Source of the DNA: Acidithiobacillus sulfuriphilus | Lineage (GTDB): Bacteria; Pseudomonadota; Gammaproteobacteria; Acidithiobacillales; Acidithiobacillaceae | DNA: 19,871 nt | Reading direction: 5' to 3' | Assembly (NCBI RefSeq): GCF_003721225.1 | Contig: NZ_RIZI01000138.1 | Span: 1-19,871 of the forward strand | In this document: positions 1 to 5,917 of the stretch, one piece after another | Layout: every line of letters begins with the position of its first letter | Position numbering within the stretch: position 1 is the stretch's first letter | Notes under the pieces: model-generated | What the model was told of the DNA's origin: nothing | Database searches by the model: none | Seen by the model: only the letters and a program-made list of their open reading frames with translations | Position numbers and translations under genes: made by a program

Positions 1-2009
1 GCTTCCATGTCACCGTGAAGGTGCGGCCGGAGGCGCTCATGCGTGCGGCCAAGGCGCGCAAAATCTCCGTGACCGTGGCCATTGCCAAGGCCGCCTCCGA
101 GGCCTTGCGCCAACACCCCCTGGTGAATGCCGCCTACCAGCCCACCGACCGCATTGTCGAGCGGAGCCAGCATGACATCGGCATTGCCGCCACCACCGAC
201 GATGGCGGATTGGTGGTCCCCGTCCTGCGCGGGGTCGAGCAACAAGATGTGGAAGGGCTGCAGGAGCAGTGGACCAAGCTCGTGGAAAAGGCGCGCAAAC
301 GGCGCCTGAGCCCCGATGAGTACGCCCACCCGACTTTTACCATCTCCAATATGGGCATGTACGGCGTCGAACACTTTGATGCCATCGTCACGCCGGGCAC
401 TGCGGCCATCATCGCCATCGCCGCCAACGGCCCCGAGGGCATGCCCATCACCATCACCGCCGATCATCGCGTGGTCAACGGTGCCGAGGCCGCGGCCTTT
501 TTGACGCAGCTCAAAAAGGTCATGGAAAACCCCGAAAGCTGGCTGGGCGGCAGTGGCGCTCCCGCCATCCCCGCCGGGGATTACGATGTGCAGGTGCTGG
601 TCATCGGCGGCGGCCCCGGCGGCGAAGACTGTGCCCGCGAACTGGCGGAGAACGGGATCAAGGTGGCCATGGTCAACAACGCCCCTTTCCCCGGCGGCGA
701 GTGCCTGTGGCGTGGCTGTATCCCCTCCAAGGCCTGGCGGGCGGCGGCGGATCGCATCCGCGATCGCGCCCATGACGCGGAGATGGGCATCCAGTTGGGG
801 GTGCCGCAACTGGACTGGGCGCAATTGGAAAAGCATCGCCGCGGCATCCTACAGACCCGCGGCGAGATGGCCCTCAAGACCGACCAAGGCATGAAGGTTC
901 AGGTTCTGGAAGGTTTCGCCCGCTTCACCGGCCCCCACAGCGTGGAGATCACCGGCAAGGACGCCCGGACCCTGAGCTTTGCCGCCTGCGTCATCGCCAC
1001 CGGCGCGCCGGCCTTCGTGCCACCCATCCCGGGTGTCCAGGAGGCCATGGCCGCCGGAGGGGCAGTCACCTCCGATACGGTCTGGGAACTGCCAGAGCCG
1101 CCCCGGCGCCTGTGCGTCATCGGCGCCGGCGCCATCGGCATGGAGATGGCGCAGATGTTCCATGACTTTGGCGCCGAGGTGCGGGTGCTGGAGGCCCTGC
1201 CGCGGCCGGTGGGGGAGATGGAGCAGGAAGTGGCCGACCAGCTCATGAAGGCCCTAACCAAAAACAGCCCGCGCCTGGCCGTGCAGACGGGGGTGCGGGT
1301 GCAGTCCATGGCTGGTCAGCGCGGCGCCATGCAGGTGCATTATCAGGACGCGGGCGGCGACCAGCATTACGACTGCGACCTCGTCCTGGTAGCCACCGGC
1401 AAGCGCCCGGATACCAGCGCCCTCCATCTCGCAACGGCGGGCGTAGTCCTCGGAGAGCGCGGCGCCATTGCCGTGGACGAGCGCTGCCGCAGCAATCTGC
1501 CCCACATCTATGCCGTGGGCGACGTCATCGGCGGCTATATGCTGGCCCATACCGCTGGGCAGCAGGGGCGCGTGGCGGCGGCCAATCTCCTTGGCCATGG
1601 AGCGCGTTATGATGCCGCCAGGGATTGCGGGGTGACCTTCACCCGGCCCCAGTGCGCCTTTGTGGGACTCTCGGTGGAGCAGGCCAAGGCGGCGGGCATG
1701 GACGCCGCGGAGGTGAAGGCGCCCATGAGCATCGACGCCAAGGCCATGATGACGGGGGAGACCGACGGTTTCATCAAGATGGTTGCCGACAAGGCCAGCC
1801 ACCGCATCGTCGGCGTGCATTTCCTGGCGGATCACGCCGATACCCTGGTGGGCGAGGCGGTGATGATGGTCAGCGCCGGTCTGACCCTGGAGCAGGTGGC
1901 CACGGCCATTCATCCCCACCCCACCCAGACCGAACTCTTCGGGGAGATGGCGCGGCGCTTGCTCTCACGGCTGCGGCGTTCGGCGCGGGCGGGAGGGCGG
2001 GGTGGCTGA
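1..2009 (+). CDS. Fused dihydrolipoyl acyltransferase (E2 core) - dihydrolipoamide dehydrogenase (E3), 5'-truncated by window edge
   Basis: The frame is open from base 3, so the true start lies upstream and the GTG at 15 is probably internal. Residues below count from that GTG. Residues 1-175 are the C-terminal catalytic domain of a 2-oxoacid dehydrogenase acyltransferase, with SNMGMYG (111-117) and the active-site block DHRVVNG, His151. A short Gly/Ala/Pro linker (about 178-190) leads into a complete E3 flavoprotein. That part has the FAD loop VIGGGPGG (196-203), the redox disulfide CLWRGC (Cys230/Cys235) followed by IPSK, a second nucleotide-binding loop GAGAIGMEMA, and the C-terminal HPHPTQTE with the His/Glu dyad. 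E3 reoxidises the lipoyl groups that E2 acylates, with NAD+ as acceptor. The E1 genes and the lipoyl domain are probably upstream, outside the window. Substrate (pyruvate, 2-oxoglutarate or other) cannot be told from this part. The fusion shows no frame break. Family assignment is very secure. Confidence 0.93.
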   Translation, partial: FHVTVKVRPEALMRAAKARKISVTVAIAKAASEALRQHPLVNAAYQPTDRIVERSQHDIGIAATTDDGGLVVPVLRGVEQQDVEGLQEQWTKLVEKARKRRLSPDEYAHPTFTISNMGMYGVEHFDAIVTPGTAAIIAIAANGPEGMPITITADHRVVNGAEAAAFLTQLKKVMENPESWLGGSGAPAIPAGDYDVQVLVIGGGPGGEDCARELAENGIKVAMVNNAPFPGGECLWRGCIPSKAWRAAADRIRDRAHDAEMGIQLGVPQLDWAQLEKHRRGILQTRGEMALKTDQGMKVQVLEGFARFTGPHSVEITGKDARTLSFAACVIATGAPAFVPPIPGVQEAMAAGGAVTSDTVWELPEPPRRLCVIGAGAIGMEMAQMFHDFGAEVRVLEALPRPVGEMEQEVADQLMKALTKNSPRLAVQTGVRVQSMAGQRGAMQVHYQDAGGDQHYDCDLVLVATGKRPDTSALHLATAGVVLGERGAIAVDERCRSNLPHIYAVGDVIGGYMLAHTAGQQGRVAAANLLGHGARYDAARDCGVTFTRPQCAFVGLSVEQAKAAGMDAAEVKAPMSIDAKAMMTGETDGFIKMVADKASHRIVGVHFLADHADTLVGEAVMMVSAGLTLEQVATAIHPHPTQTELFGEMARRLLSRLRRSARAGGRGG

Positions 2010-2475
2010 GGGGCGGGATGACGAACTGCTCCCCGGGGCACTCTTGACGGGGACCCGGGGCCGGATCCTGCGTTTTTACGGCAAGATCCTGGATCTCATC
2101 GTCATCGCGCTCATCTTCGTCATGCTCCTGACCCTCTTTGCAGCGGTGGCGGGGCTGGTCTTGGATGTCTGGGCGACAGTCCTGGCCCTGCGTCAGGAAA
2201 CAGCGGTGCAGAGCCTCGTCACGGATGTGCTCTCGGTCTTTGTGCTCATCGAGCTCTTCCGCACCTTTACCGATTATCTGGAATTTCATCGCATCCGTCT
2301 GCGGGTGCTCTCCGAAGTGGCCATCGTCTTCGTCTTGCGGGAGATCTTCATCGGCCTCTACGCCCACCGTATGGATCCATCCGAGATCCTCGCCATCGCT
2401 GTTCTGCTGGCGGTTTTGGTGGCGGCGCGGGTGGCGGCTGTCTATTTTGCGCCGAAGCATGCGGACATGGATTAG
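2002..2475 (+). CDS. PsiE-like membrane protein (phosphate-starvation-inducible E family)
   Basis: A 157-residue protein with a GTG start overlaps the end of the E2-E3 gene by 8 bases. A purine-rich GGGAGGGCGG just upstream can serve as ribosome binding site. After a charged N-terminus there are four hydrophobic segments at about residues 27-50, 71-88, 101-120 and 128-148. Between helices 2 and 3 lies the basic stretch around FHRIRLRVLSE, typical of the PsiE family. PsiE proteins are inner-membrane proteins of unknown biochemical function. The E. coli member is induced by phosphate starvation, but no Pho box was recognised here. The overlap suggests co-translation with the dehydrogenase gene, although no functional link is known. 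Membrane topology is clear; the PsiE assignment rests on remembered family features. Confidence 0.75.
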   Translation: MAEGRDDELLPGALLTGTRGRILRFYGKILDLIVIALIFVMLLTLFAAVAGLVLDVWATVLALRQETAVQSLVTDVLSVFVLIELFRTFTDYLEFHRIRLRVLSEVAIVFVLREIFIGLYAHRMDPSEILAIAVLLAVLVAARVAAVYFAPKHADMD

Positions 2476-2737
2476 GCCTGCCGCAGCAGCGGCTTCCCCC
2501 AATTCCGTCATGCCCGCAAGGTCACCTTCGAGGGTTCTGGGGATCACGCCTAGCGCCTTTCCATTCTCCGCAGCTGTGCCGACTGGATCTAGCTAAAGGC
2601 ACCGCAAATCTCTTCTTTCCTCGCCGCTGCCATTTTGGCGAACGATCTATCCAGGCAAAAGCTTTCCGGCCTTGCTCGTCAGGTCGTGCCCGGTGGCCGC
2701 TGGGGATATCCAGTGAAAAACCGGGGCGAGTGCGCAC
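2476..2737. other. Non-coding gap upstream of the rubrerythrin promoter
   Basis: No convincing gene lies in this part of the 363-bp gap; the short open frames have no ribosome binding site or recognisable product. A small dyad, GCCGC-AGCA-GCGGC at 2480-2493, follows the psiE-like stop codon and could be a weak terminator stem, but it has no T-run. The rest looks like plain intergenic sequence, and the regulatory part begins at 2738. Confidence 0.4.
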
Positions 2738-2766
2738 TTGACAAGTCTTTAGATGGTGTCTAATCT
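2738..2766 (+). promoter_or_regulatory. Sigma70-type promoter for rubrerythrin
   Basis: A perfect -35 hexamer TTGACA (2738-2743) is separated by exactly 17 bases from TAATCT (2761-2766), a reasonable -10. Transcription would start near 2773, giving a leader of about 65 nt before the ATG at 2839. The AT-rich promoter stands out from the GC-rich surroundings. Confidence 0.75.
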
Positions 2767-2796
2767 TACTAGATCTAATATTAGACTTATATTAGA
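2749..2796. promoter_or_regulatory. Cluster of ATTAGA/TCTAAT repeats, putative operator
   Basis: Four exact copies of the hexamer ATTAGA or its complement occur at 2759-2764, 2774-2779, 2780-2785 and 2791-2796. A related TTTAGA lies at 2748-2753. The middle two form the perfect 12-bp palindrome TCTAATATTAGA (2774-2785), centred near the predicted transcription start. The first copy overlaps the -10 element. A protein bound here would block RNA polymerase, so a repressor operator is likely. The regulator is not identifiable by eye. Confidence 0.6.
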
Positions 2797-2810
2797 TAAC
2801 CATCTTGCAC

Positions 2811-2824
2811 TGGGTATGTACCCA
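2811..2824. repeat. Short dyad next to the rubrerythrin ribosome binding site
   Basis: TGGGTATGTACCCA has 6-bp perfect arms separated by two bases and sits directly before the Shine-Dalgarno GGAGG (2826-2830). It may be a second protein-binding site or a small leader stem; chance is also possible. Confidence 0.35.
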
Positions 2825-2838
2825 TGGAGGAAATTTCA

Positions 2839-3264
2839 ATGGAACTCAAGAGCAGTAAGACTGCAGAAAACCTCAAGGAAGCCTTTCACGGCGAGTCCAT
2901 GGCCAACCGCCGTTATCTCTACTTCGCCTCCAAGGCGGATGTCGAGGGCTATAACGATGTTTCCGCGGTATTCCGTTCCACGGCCGAGGGGGAGACCGGC
3001 CACGCCTTCGGTCATCTGGAGTATCTGGAGCAGGTGGGCGACCCGGCCACCGGCGAACCCATCGGCGATACCCAAGCCAACTTGAAAAGCTCCATTGCCG
3101 GTGAAACTTACGAATACAGCGATATGTATCCCGGCATGGCCAAGACCGCCCGCGAGGAAGGCTTCGATGAGATCGCCGACTGGTTCGAGACCCTCGCCAA
3201 GGCCGAACGTTCCCACGCCAATCGCTTCCAGAGGGCGCTGAGCGAGCTGGGCCAAGGGATCTAA
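2839..3264 (+). CDS. Rubrerythrin (stand-alone diiron, erythrin/sulerythrin-like)
   Basis: Ferritin-like diiron protein of 141 residues. The ATG at 2839 is chosen over an in-frame ATG at 2824 because GGAGG (2826-2830) lies 8 bases before it. Expected diiron ligands are all present: Glu19 (GES), Glu52 and His55 (ExxH), Glu89 and Glu92 (GETYEY), Glu123 and His126 (ERSH). The C-terminal rubredoxin-like domain of classical rubrerythrin is missing, so the protein resembles the short aerobic forms such as sulerythrin. Such proteins are soluble and reduce peroxide with electrons from a partner. The lack of rubredoxin implies an external donor, and the Fe-S protein encoded next is a candidate. It is the first gene of a three-gene cluster under its own AT-rich promoter with repeat operators. 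Confidence 0.93.
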   Translation: MELKSSKTAENLKEAFHGESMANRRYLYFASKADVEGYNDVSAVFRSTAEGETGHAFGHLEYLEQVGDPATGEPIGDTQANLKSSIAGETYEYSDMYPGMAKTAREEGFDEIADWFETLAKAERSHANRFQRALSELGQGI

Positions 3265-3282
3265 TCCTTTCTCCTTGTCTCC

Positions 3283-3307
3283 GGGGGAGCCGCACCGCGG
3301 CTTCCTC
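3283..3307 (+). other. RNA hairpin between rubrerythrin and the Fe-S gene
   Basis: GGGAGCCGC and GCGGCTTCC can pair into a stem of 8-11 bp (one G-T pair) around a 3-nt ACC loop, just after the rubrerythrin stop. No T-run follows, so it is more likely an mRNA-stabilising or processing stem than a rho-independent terminator. Confidence 0.5.
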
Positions 3308-3325
3308 CTTTGCTGCCCAAAGGAG
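3305..3325 (+). promoter_or_regulatory. Hairpin masking the Shine-Dalgarno of the Fe-S gene
   Basis: CTCCTTTG (3305-3312) is the exact complement of CAAAGGAG (3318-3325), with a 5-nt loop CTGCC. The right arm contains the whole ribosome binding site AAAGGAG for the ATG at 3331. Folding would hide it and lower translation relative to rubrerythrin. Confidence 0.5.
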
Positions 3326-3330
3326 CATTT

Positions 3331-4704
3331 ATGGCATCGGAACCGTCCGTCCCCCGCAATAGCAAAGCCCCTTTCCGTCACCCCATCGACTGGCGATCCC
3401 CCGAGTTTTACGACGCCGGGGCATTGGAGAAGGAGATGGACCGGGTCTTCGAAATTTGTCACAACTGCCGCCGTTGCGTCAGTCTTTGCCAGTCCTTCCC
3501 CACCCTTTTCGACCTCATCGACAACTCTCCCACCATGGAGCCCGATAGCGTTTCCAGAGCGGACTACCCCAAGGTAGTGGAGCAGTGCTATCTCTGTGAC
3601 CTTTGCTTCATGACCAAGTGCCCCTACGTGCCGCCCCATGAGTGGAATGTCGATTTCCCCCATCTCATGCTGCGTGCCAAAGCGGTCAATTTCCAAAAAA
3701 ATGGCGCCAGTCTGCGAGACAAGGTCCTCACCTCTACGGATCTCGTCGGCCGCATTGCCGGTATCCCGGTGCTCGTCGATGTCGTAAATCACCTGAATCG
3801 CAGCCCCAAGGTGCGTGCCGCGCTGGAGCGCAGTTTCGGCATCAGCAAGGATGCGCCATTGCCGGAGTTCCACAGCGAAACGGCCCGTCGACGCCTGGAG
3901 CGGCGAGCGGTGATTCCAGTCCCGCCCCGCGCCGGGGAGCGCACGCGCGGCAAGGTGGCCCTCTTCGCCACGTGCTATGGCAACCGTAACGTCCCGGATC
4001 TCTTGGAGGACCTGGTAGCGGTCTATGAGCACAACGGCATTGAGATGCGCCTCGTGCCCGAAGAGCACTGCTGCGGCATGCCCAAGCTGGAACTGGGGGA
4101 CCTGGCGGCCGTGGCGCGGGCCAAGGCCGCCAATGTGCCGATCCTGCTGAAGATGGTGGACGCGGGCTACGACATCGTCGCCCCGGTTCCTTCCTGCGTG
4201 CTCATGTTCAAGCAAGAGTTGCCTTTGCTTTTCCCGGAAGATGAGGAAGTGCAGCGGATCAGGGAGCATATCTTCGATCCCATGGAGTACCTCTCCCAGC
4301 GGCACCGCGAGGGCCTGCTCAAAACCGATTTCAAAAACCCCTTGGGCAAGGTGGTACATCATGCCGCCTGCCACCAACGGGTACAGAATATCGGCCAACG
4401 TGCGCGGGAGGTCCTGTCCCTGGTGCCGGGCTGCGAGATCCAGGTCGTCGAGCGCTGTTCGGGCCACGATGGCACCTATACGGTGAAGGCCGAGTTTCAC
4501 GAGGCGGCATGCCGTATCGGTCGGCCCGTGGCCCGGCAAATCGCCGCAGCGGAACCCCAGCACTGGGGCAGCGACTGCCCCCTCGCGGCGGAACAAATCC
4601 GCGAACTTCTGGGAGCAGGGGCTGCCGGTCCGGAAAGCCCCTGGACCTTGCTGTGCCATGCCTACGGGCTGAAGGAGGATGAGCATGGAAAAGCTGCGTC
4701 GTAA
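3331..4704 (+). CDS. Fe-S oxidoreductase with two [4Fe-4S] motifs and CCG domains (GlpC/HdrD-like)
   Basis: 457 residues from the ATG at 3331, preceded by AAAGGAG 5 bases away; an in-frame TTG at 3310 is less likely. The N-terminal part has two cysteine clusters: Cys43-46-49-53 (CX2CX2CX3C) and Cys86-89-92-97, the second with four residues before the last cysteine. The C-terminal half has two cysteine-rich domains of the heterodisulfide-reductase/GlpC type. The first has Cys215, CCG (247-249) and Cys289. The second has Cys347 and a CSG (376-378) where CCG is usual. Such proteins move electrons between membrane quinones or other carriers and soluble partners; the non-canonical CCG sites may carry fewer clusters. 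No membrane helix is visible. The gene follows rubrerythrin and overlaps the DUF3501 gene, so it is the likely electron donor or maturation partner of the diiron protein. That role is inference. Confidence 0.88.
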   Translation: MASEPSVPRNSKAPFRHPIDWRSPEFYDAGALEKEMDRVFEICHNCRRCVSLCQSFPTLFDLIDNSPTMEPDSVSRADYPKVVEQCYLCDLCFMTKCPYVPPHEWNVDFPHLMLRAKAVNFQKNGASLRDKVLTSTDLVGRIAGIPVLVDVVNHLNRSPKVRAALERSFGISKDAPLPEFHSETARRRLERRAVIPVPPRAGERTRGKVALFATCYGNRNVPDLLEDLVAVYEHNGIEMRLVPEEHCCGMPKLELGDLAAVARAKAANVPILLKMVDAGYDIVAPVPSCVLMFKQELPLLFPEDEEVQRIREHIFDPMEYLSQRHREGLLKTDFKNPLGKVVHHAACHQRVQNIGQRAREVLSLVPGCEIQVVERCSGHDGTYTVKAEFHEAACRIGRPVARQIAAAEPQHWGSDCPLAAEQIRELLGAGAAGPESPWTLLCHAYGLKEDEHGKAAS

Positions 4705-5266
4705 GGACCTCATGACCCTGGAGGCCTATGCCGAGGCGCGAGCCCGGCTTCGCGCCCGGATCATGGCCCATAAGAAAGATAGGCGGGTTGCCATCGGCGA
4801 CCACGCGAGCCTTTATTTCGAGGATCACCTCACCATCCAATATCAGGTCCAGGAGATGTTGCGCGCCGAAAAGATCTTTGCGGCGCCAGCCATCGACGAG
4901 GAGTTGGCGGCCTACAATCCCCTTATCCCCGACGGCAGCAATTGGAAGGCTACCTTCATGCTCGAATATGCCAACAGGGAAGAGCGCCTGCGCCGTTGCC
5001 GCGAACTGGTGGGTATCGAAGACCGGGTGTGGGTGCAGGTGGGTGGTGGGGAACGCCTCTTTGCCATTGCGGATGAGGATTTGCCCAGGTCTACCGACGA
5101 GAAAACGTCTACGGTGCATTTCCTGCGCTTCGAGTTGCGGGCGGGAGAGCAAAGGGACGTGGCTGCGGGCGCGCCCATCCGGATGGGGATCGACCATGCC
5201 GGCTATCGTTGCGAAGTGATCCTGCCGGACGCGGTACGGCAGTCTTTATCCGCCGATCTCGGGTAA
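4685..5266 (+). CDS. DUF3501 family protein
   Basis: 193 residues. ATG codons lie at 4679 and 4685. The second is preferred because GGAGG (4674-4678) is 6 bases before it. The gene overlaps the end of the Fe-S gene by about 20 bases, which indicates translational coupling. The protein is soluble, with a charged helical N-terminus (about 1-80, including DHASLYFEDHLTIQYQVQEM) and a C-terminal half predicted to be beta-rich. It has no signal peptide and no cysteine motif. It matches my memory of DUF3501, a family of unknown function found beside rubrerythrin and GlpC-like Fe-S genes in proteobacteria. A scaffold or regulatory role in that module is only a guess. Confidence 0.82.
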   Translation: MEKLRRKDLMTLEAYAEARARLRARIMAHKKDRRVAIGDHASLYFEDHLTIQYQVQEMLRAEKIFAAPAIDEELAAYNPLIPDGSNWKATFMLEYANREERLRRCRELVGIEDRVWVQVGGGERLFAIADEDLPRSTDEKTSTVHFLRFELRAGEQRDVAAGAPIRMGIDHAGYRCEVILPDAVRQSLSADLG

Positions 5267-5328
5267 ACCGTTCCCTCAATGACACCCCCGGAGTTGTCCG
5301 GCCCGCGGGCAGGGGCTCGTCCCTTGCC

Positions 5329-5358
5329 TTGACGTGGAAGCCGTAAAGCGAGCAAAAT
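5329..5358 (+). promoter_or_regulatory. Possible erpA promoter
   Basis: TTGACG (5329-5334) and CAAAAT (5353-5358) are spaced by 18 bases and match the sigma70 elements 5/6 and 4/6. It is the best candidate in the 143-bp gap before erpA. Confidence 0.35.
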
Positions 5359-5380
5359 CGTCGGGTATCCACTGACCTGT

Positions 5381-5394
5381 GCGCCGCGCGGCGC
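5381..5394. repeat. 14-bp GC palindrome before erpA
   Basis: GCGCCGCGCGGCGC is a perfect palindrome placed 3 bases upstream of the Shine-Dalgarno GGAG (5398-5401) of erpA. It could be a protein-binding site or fold in the leader mRNA. In GC-rich DNA chance is a real alternative. Confidence 0.35.
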
Positions 5395-5409
5395 GATGGA
5401 GCGAATAAG

Positions 5410-5781
5410 ATGAGCACTGCAACAGAAGCCCTTTCCCCCGTTGAATCCATCCCCAGCGTCCTGACCCTGACGGTCAGTGCGGCGGAGAAGATCAAATCCC
5501 TCATCGCCGAGGAAGGCAGTGATGACCTCAAACTGCGCGTTTTTGTGACGGGCGGCGGTTGCTCTGGTTTCCAGTACGGCTTCACCTTTGACGAGAACGT
5601 CAACGAAGGTGACACCGAGGTCGAGCAGTACGGCGTGACGCTATTGGTGGACCCCATGAGCTACCAGTATCTGGCGGGTGCCGAGATCGACTACAGCGAA
5701 GGCCTGGAAGGCGCCCAGTTTGTGATCAAGAATCCCAATGCCACGACCACCTGTGGCTGCGGTTCGTCCTTTTCGGCCTGA
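5410..5781 (+). CDS. erpA: Iron-sulfur cluster insertion protein ErpA (A-type carrier)
   Basis: 123 residues; the ATG follows GGAG at 8 bases. After about 18 variable residues comes the A-type Fe-S carrier fold. The three conserved cysteines are present, in [10 protein letters not shown] near residue 51 and in the C-terminal CGCGSSFS. The sequence [18 protein letters not shown] is typical of ErpA rather than IscA or SufA. The N-terminal extension also fits ErpA. The protein receives [2Fe-2S] or [4Fe-4S] clusters from the IscU/SufB scaffold and passes them to apo-enzymes in the cytoplasm. The gene appears monocistronic: it has its own possible promoter and a strong terminator afterwards. Its position right after a cluster-rich Fe-S oxidoreductase gene may be meaningful but could be chance. 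Confidence 0.92.
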   Translation: MSTATEALSPVESIPSVLTLTVSAAEKIKSLIAEEGSDDLKLRVFVTGGGCSGFQYGFTFDENVNEGDTEVEQYGVTLLVDPMSYQYLAGAEIDYSEGLEGAQFVIKNPNATTTCGCGSSFSA

Positions 5782-5847
5782 TCCCGCCCGCGGGCGATTG
5801 ATCAAGGACGCCGAAGGCTAGCGATCAAGGTCGAGAACGCAGGGAAG

Positions 5848-5873
5848 AAGGGAGGCTTGGCCTCCCTTTTCTC
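5848..5873 (+). terminator. Rho-independent terminator after erpA
   Basis: AAGGGAGGC (5848-5856) pairs perfectly with GCCTCCCTT (5860-5868) around a 3-nt TTG loop, followed by TTTTCTC. This is a textbook terminator that separates erpA from the citrate synthase operon. Confidence 0.9.
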
Positions 5874-5917
5874 GTTGGGGCGGGTTATCATCAAAAAAAT
5901 AGGCAGAAGGAGGCATT

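Noticed and set aside
2480..2493. Terminator after the PsiE-like gene
   Set aside because: The stem is only 5 bp and has no T-run; too weak to call.
2522..2737. 71-codon minus-strand frame in the gap before rubrerythrin
   Set aside because: Arg-rich composition typical of random GC-rich DNA, with no ribosome binding site.
2836..4713. 625-codon minus-strand frame opposite rubrerythrin and the Fe-S gene
   Set aside because: No ribosome binding site or recognisable domain, and the plus-strand proteins have complete metal-ligand motifs.
5881..5917. Possible promoter for citrate synthase (TATCAT at 5886-5891)
   Set aside because: No acceptable -35 at the right distance; left uncalled although a promoter must exist near here.
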